Below, in pieces: positions 29,780-41,891 of a stretch of 64,000 nucleotides of DNA. Numbering within the stretch: the stretch's first letter is position 1; each line of letters begins with the position of its first letter. The notes beneath the pieces were generated by a model, which ran no database searches, was not told where the DNA came from, and saw nothing but the letters and a program-made list of their open reading frames with translations. The translations under genes and the position numbers were made by a program. Origin of the DNA: Cladopsammia gracilis (Eukaryota; Cnidaria; Anthozoa; Scleractinia; Dendrophylliidae); NCBI GenBank assembly GCA_022457155.1, contig JAJGOT010000602.1, positions 410,487 to 474,486 on the forward strand, in the 5' to 3' direction.

Positions 29780-32700
29780 ATATCAGTCAGGGGCACCCAA
29801 AGAGGAATGTTCAGAAAACGCTTGTAATGGCGTTGCACTGTGTTTCTTTATCATTGCGTTCGACGATAGGAGAATTCTAATCTTGTCTGGTATCGAGTCT
29901 GGGCGCAGGGGATTGTGGGATTGTGGATGCTATGCGATTTCAGGGTTTGGACGCCATCTTGGACTGTCTGGCTGGCACAGGTGGCCTTGATCTCATGTGA
30001 TAATTTTTCTCGACCGCCCGGAACTGGTATTTACAAGTGCAGTGAAATTACTTCAGACGACGCTTCAGACCATGTTTTGCTGTTTTTGTTCGTGCCGTCT
30101 TTCGTACTTTTTTCTGCCTTTGCTGTTTTTCGCAGTTTTCCCCAAGGTAAGTGAACGTTTGTAGATTTATTCGAACTTCAACTTGAAAATATGACTGAAG
30201 CTACTTATCAGAATATCAGAAAACTGTGCAGTGGTGTGTTTTCTAAGAAACAGACGCTGCGATTGTCGATGTGTCAATTCAGCTGCTTTTCTTAGGCGAT
30301 TCAACTTCTCTCTGTGCTCAGACTTGTGAGACTTGTGAGACTCGACCAATATAAAACTCCAGGAGTCTCATATGTAGGAATAAAACATTATCATCATGTG
30401 TTAATTGAGCCAATGACCTGTGAGCGGTTAACAAGTTTAAAATCATCAAATACTTTGCTGTATCGACTGACTGAGGAAGACAGACTAGACCGAATGGCAT
30501 TAGCACAATAGATTTCATAACACTGAACACCATCATGGTCCATCATTAGTTCTGTTTTAATCCAATCAGTGTTTAGACATGATTTTACAGCTAGGGGAAT
30601 ATATGTGCCTCCCCCGATTAATAGTTATCACAAGACTTGCAATAATATAATTTTTGTCAATTAGGTCGGTAGGACAAACATGTGTTAAAGGTAATTTACC
30701 CTTGGTTTAATTGTCCCTTCAATTCAAGTTTTTTGCTCTTATCTTGTTCTTTTCTCAGGTTACCTACTGGTATGAGTTTTGTGAATTGTTATTGCCCATA
30801 CAAGTGCAAGAGGAGGCTGCTGCCTTTCATGGAAGCCATCTGATAGTTGATAATTGAGCTGAGGCAGTGACTGGGTAAATGGGTGCACAAGATGAAAGAC
30901 TGTGACTGAGGGATGGACCTCTATAGACGCCAAATTTTACAATAACTGCTTTTGGCAAATCAGGTTATTTATTTTTGCTTTTAAACATAAACTAACGGAT
31001 ATTTGAATAAATTTTTTCAAAAGAAGATTTTGTTGTCCATTTTATGTGTTTGTTCATTAATTTCATAGGTTGAAAAGCGATTCTATGTAAACAAAACAAG
31101 ACTTGGATTTTATAGTTCTAAACTGAAAATAATATCCCGAGAATATGACAACGATATAATAAATGCCACTCCTTGACCCCCCCCCCCCCCCCCTCCACCA
31201 CCGCCGCCTACTATTGGCCCTCACCTCCACCTCCCACTTCCTCACTCCCTCGTACCATCAGCCCACCCTGTCGAACGCACTCCCCTCATTCCCGTTTAAT
31301 ACTAGTTTTAGTGCCTTAAAGGAAATCATGAGAAAGCTGATGCAGTTTGGGTTTTTTGGTTCTTTTAGCTGAATATTTCAGCGGCAGAACATTTTAGGAA
31401 AAGGCATCTTATCTTCCGAATTTACTAGTTGCCACAGTTATTGGCCAAAAAAACATGCAATCAAATTTAGGAAAGGACTTGCCGTGTTCAAAACAGAAGA
31501 GAAGGAAACAATGAGCGAAAACAGCAGAGACCTTTCCTACGAAGCAAAGACATCTAAATTCAGCTTCATTCCTGAGATATATTAGGATCTTCTAAAACTG
31601 CACAGTCAAACCATTTTTAAATAAATGTTGCGTGATGCATTCACTTACGATCGTACTTACACACCCGATGACATAGTGGTTCTGGTTTCAGCCAATAACC
31701 ACAAAAACCAAAGCATCAGAAGAAATACACGTCGTTTTGAAATTCCCTATTGTCTAAAAAGTTTTGATGCTCTTCGGTACTTATTTTTAGAAGCTTTGTT
31801 CTTTTGCATAAGAACATCCTTGTCGGCGATGTGTAGAATTTCAATATCAGTCAGCCAAAGAAGAACCGTATTATTTTGTCTGTTTTAACTTCTTTAAATA
31901 CTCATGCGTGACAGGAAAGGCCAAGAAGCAACGCCGATAGCATTTTAGATTGCAAATACTTACGAAACAGAACGAACCAAATGGAAATAATTATTAAACA
32001 CTTAATGACTGGTCCCGAGGGAAACAGTGAATTTTTGTTTCCTGAGAATCTCGATGTTTTCCTCGACTCCGTCTCGGGAAACATCGAGATTCTCGCCGAG
32101 CACTCGAGGTAAACATCAATAGCATCATAATCACGTCACGTTTTGTCACGGTCTGATCACGTGCGTTAACGGCAACAGTGCACTGTTACCCTCTGACGTC
32201 ATGAATGTTGCCCGCTCATGGACGTTTGGCGGGAAACAGTTTGTTTGTTAGATATCATGTGACCATCAATCAACCAATGAACGCGCGCGTTGTATTGAAA
32301 AAACTTCAGCTATATAACAAGACAAGTTGTTATATAGAGTTTTCACTGACGTCATATCAAAATTCAGAAGCAGTTTTCGATTCTAAAATGTTTATGGAAT
32401 TGTAGAGAGTTTAAAACTACACATCTGGGCCAAAGTTTGAAGCGCAAGAGCATTTCATTCAAGAGTTATAGGCGAATGAGTATAGACATTTTTAGTAAGA
32501 AATGTATAGAGCGGGCATCTTGGTGTCCCACTTAGGGACACCAACATGGCGGCCAAAAATTCAAAGTCTTAATAACACCAAAAATCTCATCACAAAATAT
32601 TGTATTCACTATAAGAGGCATGAATTAAATCGGCTTATAAGCATCTATAATTCAAAAATAACTTTCAGCTAGTTCAATTTTGTTTATTTTCACGGCTTAT

Positions 32701-33170
32701 CTGAAATAGCGTGACGAATTGCATGACACATTTACAACCTATATAAATCCTTTTTGTGAAAGATTATAACACTGGTATCTTCATACCATGTTAGAAACAG
32801 CTTTGTAGGATGTATACTTTAGATTTTTGAATTTTTATGACGTCATGTGCAAACACTCTACAGCTGGAGTTTGTCTCAATACAACGTGTTACTGTTAGCT
32901 AGCTAACTAAGATAGGAAATCGAGCCTTGAATGCTATTTTCGGAATAATACAGAAGTTGTTAGCGATATATGTTATCAGAGTGATCCTTCGAAGGTCACA
33001 TTGTGTTCAGTTCATTTGTCAAAAAATTGAACTTTTCCAGCTGGTGTTGCTAAAAACTGATTACTTCTCTTCGAAAAGCACTTGAATTGATATCTTCCTC
33101 TTGGTGTTCTATAATCTGTATAATCATTTCCTGTTTGAGCCAGAAACATCACAATCCCCATGAAATAGCT
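29087..33170. other. noncoding DNA with hairpins and homopolymers
   Basis: No gene supported. A C-run lies at about 31178-31193. Inverted repeats occur at about 32052-32096 (GAGAATCTCGATGTTTTCC and its complement) and 32315-32338 (CTATATAACAAG...TTGTTATATAG), and a GGTGTCCC...GGGACACC hairpin lies near 32521. A splice-like AAGGTAAGT follows a 79-residue frame at 30144, but I see no partner exon. Confidence 0.45.
29711..29777. repeat. (ATT)n microsatellite
   Basis: Interrupted ATT triplets, with the longest run near 29736-29777. Confidence 0.9.
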
Positions 33171-33174
33171 TTAA

Positions 33175-33630
33175 CCCTATTCGGCCTGGGCTTTTTTTGA
33201 GTTCCTGAGCCTGGGGGGGGGGCACATTGAGCCCCCCCTTCGTAACTTCAAGAGCATTAAGGCTATGACAATGAAACCTAGAGGGTACATAGTACGTCCA
33301 AAACTGTCTCCTTTGCGGTCCGCACAATGGAATGATGACGTCATATGACGTAGTTATTAGGTAATTAGTTATACGGCCGCCATCTTGGATCCGCCATCTT
33401 GGATTTCTGAAATTTTTTAAAACCTCTTAAAAACCGTCCAAATTGACTCAAAATTAATCAAAACCAATAAATATATGCTAAATGACGTAAAAATGTAAAA
33501 GTTATAGCAATAAACGTTGTTTTTCTTCATTCAAAGGTACAAATATGCAAATTTCGAAAAACATGGCTGTCAAAAACTTGTTGCCATGGAAACATCAAGT
33601 CACGTGATCAAGAAATTGTCATATCAAATT

Positions 33631-33665
<35 letters not shown>

Positions 33666-33832
33666 ACACAAAACTTTTGTTAAACTTTACATAACTTACT
33701 TGTTGCCAGATAAATTTTAGGAAAAGTCACAAAGTTTGATGGCGTTTGAATACATATTAAAGAAGTTGTGAATGTTTAAAGTTACCGCGGGCACTTTGTG
33801 CCCCCCCCCCCCCCCCCCCAGGCCGAATAGGG
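33175..33832. mobile_element. piggyBac-like MITE, 658 bp, TTAA target duplication
   Basis: The perfect terminal inverted repeats CCCTATTCGGCCTGGG / CCCAGGCCGAATAGGG are flanked on both sides by TTAA (33171-33174 and 33833-33836). The inside contains G- and C-runs next to the termini, a poly(T) run of about 33 bases near 33631 and a doubled CGCCATCTTGGAT. There is no coding capacity. TTAA duplication is the hallmark of piggyBac-type transposition. Confidence 0.8.
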
Positions 33833-33836
33833 TTAA

Positions 33837-36478
33837 TGACTCCTTAAACGCGTCTACAGTTTACAAAAACGGCGACTAGTGTATAGTCCTTGAAAACTGT
33901 GAAGGGCCGTGACCTCCATTGCATACATGATCGAACAAAAGGAGAACTTCTCAATTCGGTCGAATGGCTCCTTACTCATGGCACAGTATCTTATATCCAA
34001 AGTTGTATTCCTTCTTTTGACCCGGCCTTTCTCGGCGATAAGAAGAAAATTTTATTCGTTTATCAAAGGACGCGTGACATAAGTATTAAAGCTGAGATTT
34101 GTTAAATTCGGTTGACCTTTAGGTGAATGTCTCGTGCAAGAAACTTTTTTTCAAATCCTTTCGATAGGAAAACTTTCTTTGCATTGTACAATTTAAAACA
34201 AGCAGTGACGACTGTTATTAAAAACACAGGTATTGAGAAGAATCAGCGATCAAATTTAAGATAAATTAACAGAGTATGCTTTTTAGGCGAAAAGCGCGTA
34301 TTTTGAAGGCGAAAAAATAGGCTTTTTCAAAATTTCAAGCACTTTAAAAGTTTGAAGTCTTTTTTTATTCATATTGAACAACAAGAAACCGAAGAAAAAA
34401 AGTTTCGTGTCATATGCTCTTTAAAGTCATTATACCAGTGTTTCGTCCAGTAATACATTTATTGGACAATTGAAATTGCATCCACTTATGATGTCTTTAT
34501 TGCTATCTAAACCTTCTTTTTGTAGCTTTGTATCAAGAATTCTAAAGAATTTTTCGCAATTTTTGTTTTTATTTAGTGCACAAATATTAACCAGTACGTA
34601 CATGTTATCCCCCAGTAAAACGCGGGGTCGGGGTCGTGGTCGGGGTGGGATTAGGTCTAGGATTAGGTATGGGATTAGGCATAGTGTTAGGTTTAGGTAA
34701 AGGGATTATATTTAATCCCATACCTAATCCTAGACCTAATCCCACCTCGACCCCGGCCCCGACCCCGCGTTTTACTGACACCCCACGTTATCCTCAATGT
34801 CTACTTTTAATACAACAAGGCGTCCGGTTGGATCTAAGATTGTTTTGTGGATCGAGCAATTGAAACCATTCCTAATCAACACTGCAACCCCGCATGATTT
34901 TAAAATGCAATAAAATGTACCAATGGTTAAAATTGGTTTAAGAAACGTTAAAACAAATTGCGAAAAGCATCCGTTCATTTGATTCTGTTTTGAAGAAGGT
35001 GAAAAAGAAGGACAGTCTCTTGGCAGTATTGAACTTCGTTAATTTAACAAAAAGCCGGCGATGTAAAGGATACTGACTTAAAACTGGGTTACACTCATCT
35101 GCTGTGTTTATGTGATCATTACTACGTGTATTTAGTTTCTGATAAACTGAGTACTTTTTTTTCGCCATGATGAGATTACAGAACTAAACAGCTCAGTATT
35201 CAAAAACAAATGATCGTGTTGCTATTTCTTGTCGCAGCTTTACATACATACGTACGAAAATGACAAGAACTACTCTTAAAGTGGCAAAAAGGCCACAAAA
35301 TACTTGCCACAACGCTTATAGCTTTGCAAAGTATAAATTCATTTATTTTAATCTGGGATTACTCCCTACGTCCCGAAAAACCGAAAACAGTTTATTATAT
35401 TTGGAGACGTCATACTTCTAAAATACAACATGAATTTTATAAATATTTAAAAAGGCTGTTTTAATTATGTGGGAATTTTTTCTTTACTAAAACTGAAATG
35501 ATATGTTGACATGATAATTTAAATCGATTGGAAAACAGAGATGATATCTAGAAATACCAATACTGAAAATTAAAGGTTAAAACCACTTGCAAAAGTTTTC
35601 AGTGATTTTGTTTTGTTCCACCAATTGGTGCTTCGCGTGACCTACCAGTATTTGCCTCGCGTGACAACAAACGTAAACAAGAACAAAGACGTAATGAACT
35701 TGTACAATTATGACAGCTGAAGTGTACGAACGTCTTTGCTAAAAGGAACTGCAATTAAAACGGTTATTCTAAATTGCAGCTGTTTTGTTGGACCTTACAA
35801 CCTTTTTAAATCTGTCAAAAACAGTCTGTCGGAACCATGCAACAGATGTCAGAAAGTCCTTGTTCTGTTATTTGTTCTGTTATCTGAAAGGTCAGAAAAG
35901 AAATGTTTTAACATTCTACTATAACTGAGGTTCGGTACAGCTAGACAGGTTAGATCTAATTTTGTTTAGAACAGTTACGTGAGGATGTGTCTGTATTATA
36001 GAAACGATAGAGTTCATATGAATTTTTGGTCTATTCGAGACCAAGTGAACCGTCCGAAATAAGGACTAAGGAGGTGTCCTTATTTCAGTTTAGTTGTCTC
36101 AAATTGAAGTGTCGACTATGTTTCATTCCAAGTTATTGCTGTTCATATGAACAGGGGCCTCCAACGAGGAATGTTTAGCAAACTGCTTGAAATGGCGTTG
36201 TACTGATCTTCCATATCGTTTCAGTGCCTTTTATACCAATACAGTTGGAGCTTTTCGATTCCCTGAGCAGCTTAATTAATTCCGACACGGCATTCATGTA
36301 AAACAGGCTTTATTTTAGTTTACATTTTTTTAATAGTTAGTTATATTTTTAAATTATAGAAGATTAATTTACATACATAGTTTCTTATTAAGTTGTAGTT
36401 TATATTAAATTGTTAATGCCTGATGTATTTACCGTGTTTTTTAAATAAAGATGATGATGATGATGAATATTTCAGAGC
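33837..36478. other. noncoding DNA
   Basis: Apart from the foldback at 34613-34777 I see no gene here. A (GAT)n patch lies near 36450-36466. The sequence around 36120-36470, ending in AAATAAAGATGATGATGATG, looks like the 3' end of a LINE with a microsatellite tail, but no protein remains. Confidence 0.4.
34613..34777. repeat. foldback repeat with telomere-like TTAGG motifs
   Basis: The 65-base arms (34613-34677 and 34713-34777) are reverse complements with three mismatches around a 35-base loop. The outer part is CAGTAAAACGCGGGGTCGGG. The inner part and loop carry GGGATTAGG, GGATTAGG and GGTTTAGG variants reminiscent of degenerate telomere repeats. Confidence 0.75.
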
Positions 36479-36786
36479 AGTGGTGGATCCAGAGGGAGGG
36501 TCGGGGTCCGGTCCGGACCCCCCCCCCCCCCCCCCCCATCAGACCTGTGTCTCCCATGTGGTTCATAAAAATAATAGAATAAAATTGTTTTATACGTAGT
36601 TGTTTCACTTCCACCAATTGACTGATTGTCACGTTTTTTACTAACAAGCGCTTTTCGACTCTCAGGAATAAATGCCTGAAATGGCGTTTTAGAGGGTAAA
36701 ATCGGAAAATTTTTTCGGGGCACATGCACCCGGACCCCCCCCCCCCCCCCCCCCGCCCCTTTCTAAAATGCCTGGATCCGCCCATG
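36479..36786. mobile_element. short element with GTGGATCC...GGATCCGCC ends and C-runs
   Basis: GTGGATCCAG at 36483 and CTGGATCCGCC near 36773 form imperfect terminal inverted repeats, each followed inward by a GGTCCGG/CCGGACC block and a long C-run. It is about 300 bases without coding capacity. A hAT- or similar MITE is likely; I see no clear target duplication. Confidence 0.5.
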
Positions 36787-36810
36787 CAGAGGCAGAAATT
36801 TTAGGGAAAG

Positions 36811-36925
36811 TATCACGTTAGAATGTTATGCGTGACGCGTGACACGCATGCTCATTAGAACTTTATACATTGAACTTTGGAATCGCTCGCATGCTCGTGG
36901 CTTTTGGGACTCGAATCTTATGACA
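36811..36925 (+). repeat. 5' LTR
   Basis: 115 bases, identical to the 3' LTR except that its second base is A instead of G, which spoils the usual TG end. It ends in TATGACA. Very short LTRs are known in some Ty3-like lineages. Confidence 0.85.
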
Positions 36926-36944
36926 TGGTGTCGGAGAGTAAAAC

Positions 36945-37367
36945 ATGGATAGTTTTCACAAGCCTAGCGCTTTGAGTTTCGACGGAAACACATCAGAAAA
37001 TTGGCGGAGATTTAAACAACAGTTTGATATCTACATAACTGCTTCGGGAAGCGAAAAGAAAGGCGATGAAGTCAAGATTGCTATATTGTTAAACTTTGCA
37101 GGAGAAGACGCCATTGAGGTCTTCAACACATTTCAGTTTGCCGAAGGCGACGAAAAAGAGCTGGACAAAGTCCTTGAGCAATTTGAACAGTACTGTAACC
37201 CCAGAAAGAACGTAGTGTTTGAGAGACATCAGTTTTGGCAAATACAGCAGAAAGATTCCGAAACCGTAGATCAGTTCGTGACACGTTTGAAAAACAAGGT
37301 AAAATCTTGCGAGTACCCGCCGCCGGTTGATGACATGCTGCGAGACAAGTTCGTGTTTAGTATATGA
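36945..37367 (+). pseudogene. gag: gag capsid region of the Ty3-like element
   Basis: 140 codons from ATG to an in-frame TGA (37365-37367). The region has the retrotransposon gag layout (W-x-x-F at about 22-25, YCNPRKN near 87-93, then QKDSETVDQFVTRLK). The frame remains open after the TGA and continues into the zinc knuckles, so this stop is either a mutation or a read-through site at the gag end; it lies too early for a normal gag-pol junction. Confidence 0.7.
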
Positions 37368-38477
37368 GATCTACAAGTGAAGGAACGATTACTGAGGGAG
37401 GAGAAGCTTACACTGGGAAAAGCAATTTCTATGGCAAGATCGTCCGAGGCGTCCAAAGAACAAATTAAAGCGATGGGCCCAAAGGAGCAAAACATTGAAA
37501 ATCCGACCGTGAATGAAATTCGAGCAGGCGGCGGTGACAGACAGAAGAAAAATCCTTCGCGTCGACCGAGACCAGGTTCGGGCTCACAAAAAGGAAAGTG
37601 CACGTTTTGTGGTTCTTCTCACCCGTGGGGATCTTGCCCTGCTTTCGGCAAAATATGTGATTACTGCCAGAAGAAGGATCATTTTGCGAATGTTTGCCGA
37701 AAGAGACTGCGGGATTTTGGCGGGAAAACAGTGCACTCAGTCGCTGAATCGGAGGGCAGTGATAACGAAGCCGATTTACTGACCTTTGCAGTGGAGTCCA
37801 ATGATGAATGCCGTTCTCAAGATGAGTGGCACGTCTCACTCAAGATCGCTGATACAAATGTGACTTTTAAAATAGATTCGGGGGCTGATTGTAATGTCAT
37901 TTCCAAGTCGCTGCTCGATCGACTTCCAGTGGATCCCAAACAGTCCCGCCATTGCAAAGCCAAGCTGAAAGTGTATGACGGACGTCGAATCACACCCAGC
38001 GGCAAAGTTAGCCTAACTTGCGATTACAGAGGAAAATTCACAGTGATGGACTTCATACTTGTTGAGCAAGATCTACCATCCATTCTTGGACTGAAGTCCT
38101 GTCTTGCTTTAGGCCTGATAAAGAGAATTTACCGCCTTGAAGAAGAGAACCTAGAATCCGAGTATGCAGACGTGTTTGAGGGCCTGGGTGAGATTAAAGG
38201 CGTCCAGCACAAAATTCAAATTGATCCCAATGCCACCCCTATTGTGCACCCTCCCCGTCGGGTTCCTGTGTCCCTTCGTGAGCCTCTTAAAGAGGAGCTT
38301 CAGAGAATGGAGAAGCTGGGAGTCATTAAGAAATGTACAGAGCCCACTGCCTGGGTACACAGTCTTGTGGTTGCCAAGAAGAAGAATAACAAGCTCAGAG
38401 TGTGCATGGATCCTAGCGACCTCAATCGTGCCGTCAGGCGGGAACACTCCCATGCAGACCGTGGAAGATGTGATTAG
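37368..38477 (+). pseudogene. pol: gag zinc knuckles, aspartic protease and start of reverse transcriptase
   Basis: It continues the gag frame. It carries a basic region, two CCHC-like knuckles (CTFCGSSHPWGSC and CDYCQKKDHFANVC), the protease DSGAD catalytic motif, and the N-terminal reverse transcriptase palm, up to DPSDLN. The frame breaks near 38443. The natural continuation (TVEDVISRM to DANHGFWQ, the first catalytic Asp) lies in the next frame up to 38562. Confidence 0.75.
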
Positions 38478-38562
38478 CAGGATGCCCAGTGCAAAAGTGT
38501 TCAGTGTCCTTGATGCTAACCATGGCTTTTGGCAGGTTAAACTAGCCAAGGACAGTAGCAAA

Positions 38563-38751
38563 TGATCTCCTTCGATGACGTCACAGCAAAGTTCGTTCCC
38601 AGCTCCCACAAATGCTCGGTAATGGGGCAGAAGCACCTAACTTCAAACAGCCGTACAAGCGCGGGGATTTTATCAATTACGATAATTTTTTCGCAGAAGT
38701 AATCAGGACAAACAGGACATTTTATTTAGCGAAAGAAAAAATTGGGGTTAG
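38563..38751. mobile_element. about 189-bp insertion inside the reverse transcriptase
   Basis: The reverse transcriptase frame is conserved up to 38562 and resumes at 38752. The inserted sequence has no similarity to the enzyme, starts TGATCTCCTTCGATGACGTC and ends near GGGGTTAG. No clear terminal repeats were found. It may be a MITE or SINE fragment. Confidence 0.6.
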
Positions 38752-39651
38752 TTGCACTTTAACACCGCATTTGGCCGGTATAGTTACACACGTTTGCCCT
38801 TTGGGATAGCATCGGCCCCAGAGGTGTTCCAGAATGTTATGTCCCATTTGTTTCAGGACATTGATGGTGTTGAGGTAATTGTGGATGATCTTGTTGTGTG
38901 GGGGGAAGATGTGGAGCAGCATGATGAGAGGCTGAGACAGGTGTTGGACCGCTGTCGTGAGCGTAACCTCAAGCTTAACAGGGAGAAATGCCATTTTCGA
39001 GTATCCGAAGTTCATTATGTGGGCCACGTGTTGAGTGCAGATGGTGTCAAACCAGACCCTAAGAAAGTTGAAGCAATCCTTGCTATGCCAACCCCAGCCA
39101 ATCGAGAAGGCTTACAGAGATTCCTGGGTGTGGTCACCTATTTATCTAAGTTCATCCCAAACATGTCTCAGAAGAGCGCTCCACTCCGCCAGCTACTCCA
39201 GAAAGATGTTGAATGGTCCTGGGGACAAGTAGAAGATGACGCATTTACAAGCCTGAAAACTGCAATCTCGTCAGCTCCAGTCCTCAAGTTCTTTGACGCC
39301 AAAGAACCAGTGACCCTGTCTATTGATGCAAGCTCAAAAGGTGTTGGTGCAGTCCTTCTGCAAAATGACCGCCCAGTTGCTTACGCATCCAAAGCCCTGA
39401 CTCCAAGCCAGGAAAATTATGCGCAGATGGAAAAAGAAATGCTGGCCATTGTCTTTGGCTGTGAACGCTTTCATGATTATTTGTACGGGCAACGAGAGAT
39501 TACAGTTGAAAGTGATCACAAACCGTTGGAAGCAATCCTGAAGAAGCCCATTCATCAAGCACCCCTCCGTCTTCAAAGGATGATTCTCAGGATCAAGCCT
39601 TATGCAGTTAACGTTAAGTACCTACCTGGCAGCCAAACTGATTTTAGCTGA
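38752..39651 (+). pseudogene. pol: reverse transcriptase and RNase H region
   Basis: It contains TRLPFGIASAPEVFQ, the VIVDDLVVWG catalytic pair, YVGHVLSADG, and the RNase H motifs LSIDASSKGVGAVL, ENYAQMEKEMLAIVF and ESDHKPLE. The frame is open throughout and is ended only by the inserted MITE. Confidence 0.85.
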
Positions 39652-39828
39652 TAGAGCGTATGCACATGACGTCACGGCGGCCATATTGGTGTACCAAAAC
39701 AATAGAACGGCGGCCATGTTGGTGTACCAAAACAATCCTGTGGGATTTGAACGCTTTTCTTATGTTAACACTTTCTTTTGTTCCAATAAATTTGCATAGC
39801 TGCTTGCCACGTGAGTGCATACGCTCTA
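39652..39828. mobile_element. 177-bp MITE in the pol gene
   Basis: The ends TAGAGCGTATGCAC and GTGCATACGCTCTA are perfect inverted repeats of 14 bases at a TA site. Inside, a motif of about 30 bases (CGGCGGCCATRTTGGTGTAC) occurs twice. Removing the insertion rejoins the pol frame. Confidence 0.8.
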
Positions 39829-41232
39829 TACGCTCTCCAGAGCATACTTACCCAGCAAAGCTACAGACCAACCTGATGAGTTTGAAATTCATGTCCTGGA
39901 CTCTGGACAGTTGTCTGAGATGATGTTTTACAAGTCGAGGGACGAGACTAAGAGTGACCCTGAACTTCAACAGTTGCAGAAAGTTGTCATGAGTGGCTGG
40001 CCGCAAACCAAAGTAGAGACACCAGTTGAGACAAGACCTTACTGGAACTACAGAGATGAAATAAGCTGCTATGAGGGTTTAATGTTCAAGGGTGATCGCA
40101 TAATTGTTCCCCACAGCCTGCGACCCGAAATCCTACAACGCATACATGCCGCTCACTTGGGAATAGAGAAGTGCAAAGCGCGAGCCAGAGGAGCAGTGTT
40201 TTGGCCAGGTATCAATAGTGCAATTGACGAGTTGGTATCCAAGTGTAGTACCTGTCAGCAACACCAGCGAACCAGAGAGAGCCTTTGATTCCTCAAGAGG
40301 TCCCTGAGAGACCCTGGGCGACAGTTGCAGCAGACATTTTCTACTATAAAGGGAGAGACTACCTGCTTGTAGTTGACTATTTCTCAAAGTATCCTGAAGT
40401 AGCTCGCCTTTCCAGTAAGAATAGTGAAGCAGTTATCTTGGCAATGAAAGATATGTTTGCGCGTCATGGAATCCCTGAGAGGCTAATCGCAGACAACATG
40501 CCTTTCAACAGTGCGAATTTTAAGGACTTTGCCAGCAAGTGGGAGATAGAAGTGGTAACCTCAAGTCCACACTACCCAAAGTCTAATGGTCTCGTGGAAA
40601 GAAACGTGCAGACCGTTAAGCAGTTACTAAGGAAAGCTGATGAGTCCAAACAGGATGCATTCCTCGCGTTATTAGAGTTCCGTAATTCCCCTATCAGCGG
40701 AATGGATGAATCCCCAGCAGAACTACTTATGAGTAGAAAGCTTAGAACACGACTGCCAACTTCCAAGAGCCTCCTTGAACCGCAGCCTAGGTCTACTTCT
40801 CAGATTCGTCACAATCTGCTGACACGTCAACAACGTCAGAAAGCGTTCTATGACCGTGGCACTCGGCCACTTTCCAAACTACACGAAGGCGAACCTGTGC
40901 AAATGAAGTGGGGACGGGATTGGACACCTGCGGTGGTCGTCCAACAACACCAGACTCCTCGTTCGTACATTGTGGTGACCCCAGATGGAACGCAGATGCG
41001 TCGAAACCGCTTCCATCTTCAGCCGACCAAGGAAGAGGCATTGCCAGCCCCAAGCCCAGCATGGGAAGCAGTAGCCAGTGATGAGTCAAATCCTTGTATG
41101 CAACCAAGCACTGATGCTGGTATCGAAACGCCAGAGATGGAATCACAGCCTGATATCCCGCAAACGAATCAACCCGTCAGAAGAAGTCTACGGGTCCGAA
41201 GACCACCACAGCGTCTTATTGAAACTGTATAG
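39829..41232 (+). pseudogene. pol: integrase region of the Ty3-like element
   Basis: It has an N-terminal HHCC zinc domain (HAAHLGIEKC...CSTCQQHQ) in one frame to 40288, then the catalytic core in the next frame from 40285, with D (AADIFY), D (IADN) and E (LVERN) and a C-terminal Arg/Pro-rich tail. The one-base frame change lies near 40270-40288. The enzyme inserts the retroelement DNA. Confidence 0.8.
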
Positions 41233-41375
41233 TGATACCGTCAAGCTGACTACAATTTTAAACTAAAAGAACCTTTGGGTGATTTTGTAGTTACACGCCC
41301 AAAACCTTTGGACTGTTAGAACCTTGTTTAATTGTTAGAACCTCGTTTATTTTCGAACTGTCTTAGAAGAGGAGA

Positions 41376-41490
41376 TGTCACGTTAGAATGTTATGCGTGA
41401 CGCGTGACACGCATGCTCATTAGAACTTTATACATTGAACTTTGGAATCGCTCGCATGCTCGTGGCTTTTGGGACTCGAATCTTATGACA
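41376..41490 (+). repeat. 3' LTR
   Basis: 115 bases, TGTCACGTTAG...CTTATGACA, with canonical TG...CA ends and the purine tract directly upstream. Confidence 0.85.
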
Positions 41491-41590
41491 GAAGGAACTT
41501 CTGGATCTGAGGAGATCGTGATCGCCGATATTTGGACAAAATAAAGTAACGCCATAAATTTTAAAGTACGTTACGATTTCTTTATGGATA

Positions 41591-41889
41591 CAGCTGTTTG
41601 ATTAAACGTTGTCATTGATCGGTCTCATCCCTACGCGACCAGACCGAAAAGGATTATGGGGAGAAATCAATTCACATTCAATAACTGCACATTATCAAAA
41701 TACGGAACGTCCTTATCGAAGCGACTCTGGTTGTCTTTGCGTAACACGCGAAGACAAACATGAGTTTTGTTCTCCGTTGTAAACGCGATATAGAATAATT
41801 AATCATGCATTTTAATTCACCCATACTCCCTTTCGGTCTGGTCGCGTAGGGGTAAGACCGATCAGTGACAACGTTTAATCAAACAGCTG
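41591..41889. mobile_element. mariner-like MITE, 299 bp, TA duplication
   Basis: Inverted arms of about 65 bases begin CAGCTGTTTGATTAAACG and end with its complement. TA flanks both ends (41589-41590 and 41890-41891). Similarity of the arms continues through CTACGCGACCAGACCGAAA. No coding capacity. Confidence 0.8.
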
Positions 41890-41891
41890 TA

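Larger units (their letters stand above)
36811..41490 (+). mobile_element. Ty3/gypsy-type LTR retrotransposon, 4.7 kb
   Basis: Two 115-bp LTRs enclose gag, zinc knuckles, aspartic protease, reverse transcriptase, RNase H and integrase in that order. A purine tract AGAAGAGGAGA lies directly before the 3' LTR, and TGGTGTCGGAGAG, a likely primer-binding region, follows the 5' LTR. Possible five-base target duplications are GAAAG / GAAGG. The interior has a stop, two or more frame breaks and two insertions. Confidence 0.85.

Noticed and set aside
31163..31372. Pro-rich frame through the C-run
   Set aside because: Produced by a homopolymer and low-complexity sequence.
36441..36785. 114-codon minus frame through the C-runs
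   Set aside because: Glycine runs come from poly(C) inside a MITE-like repeat.
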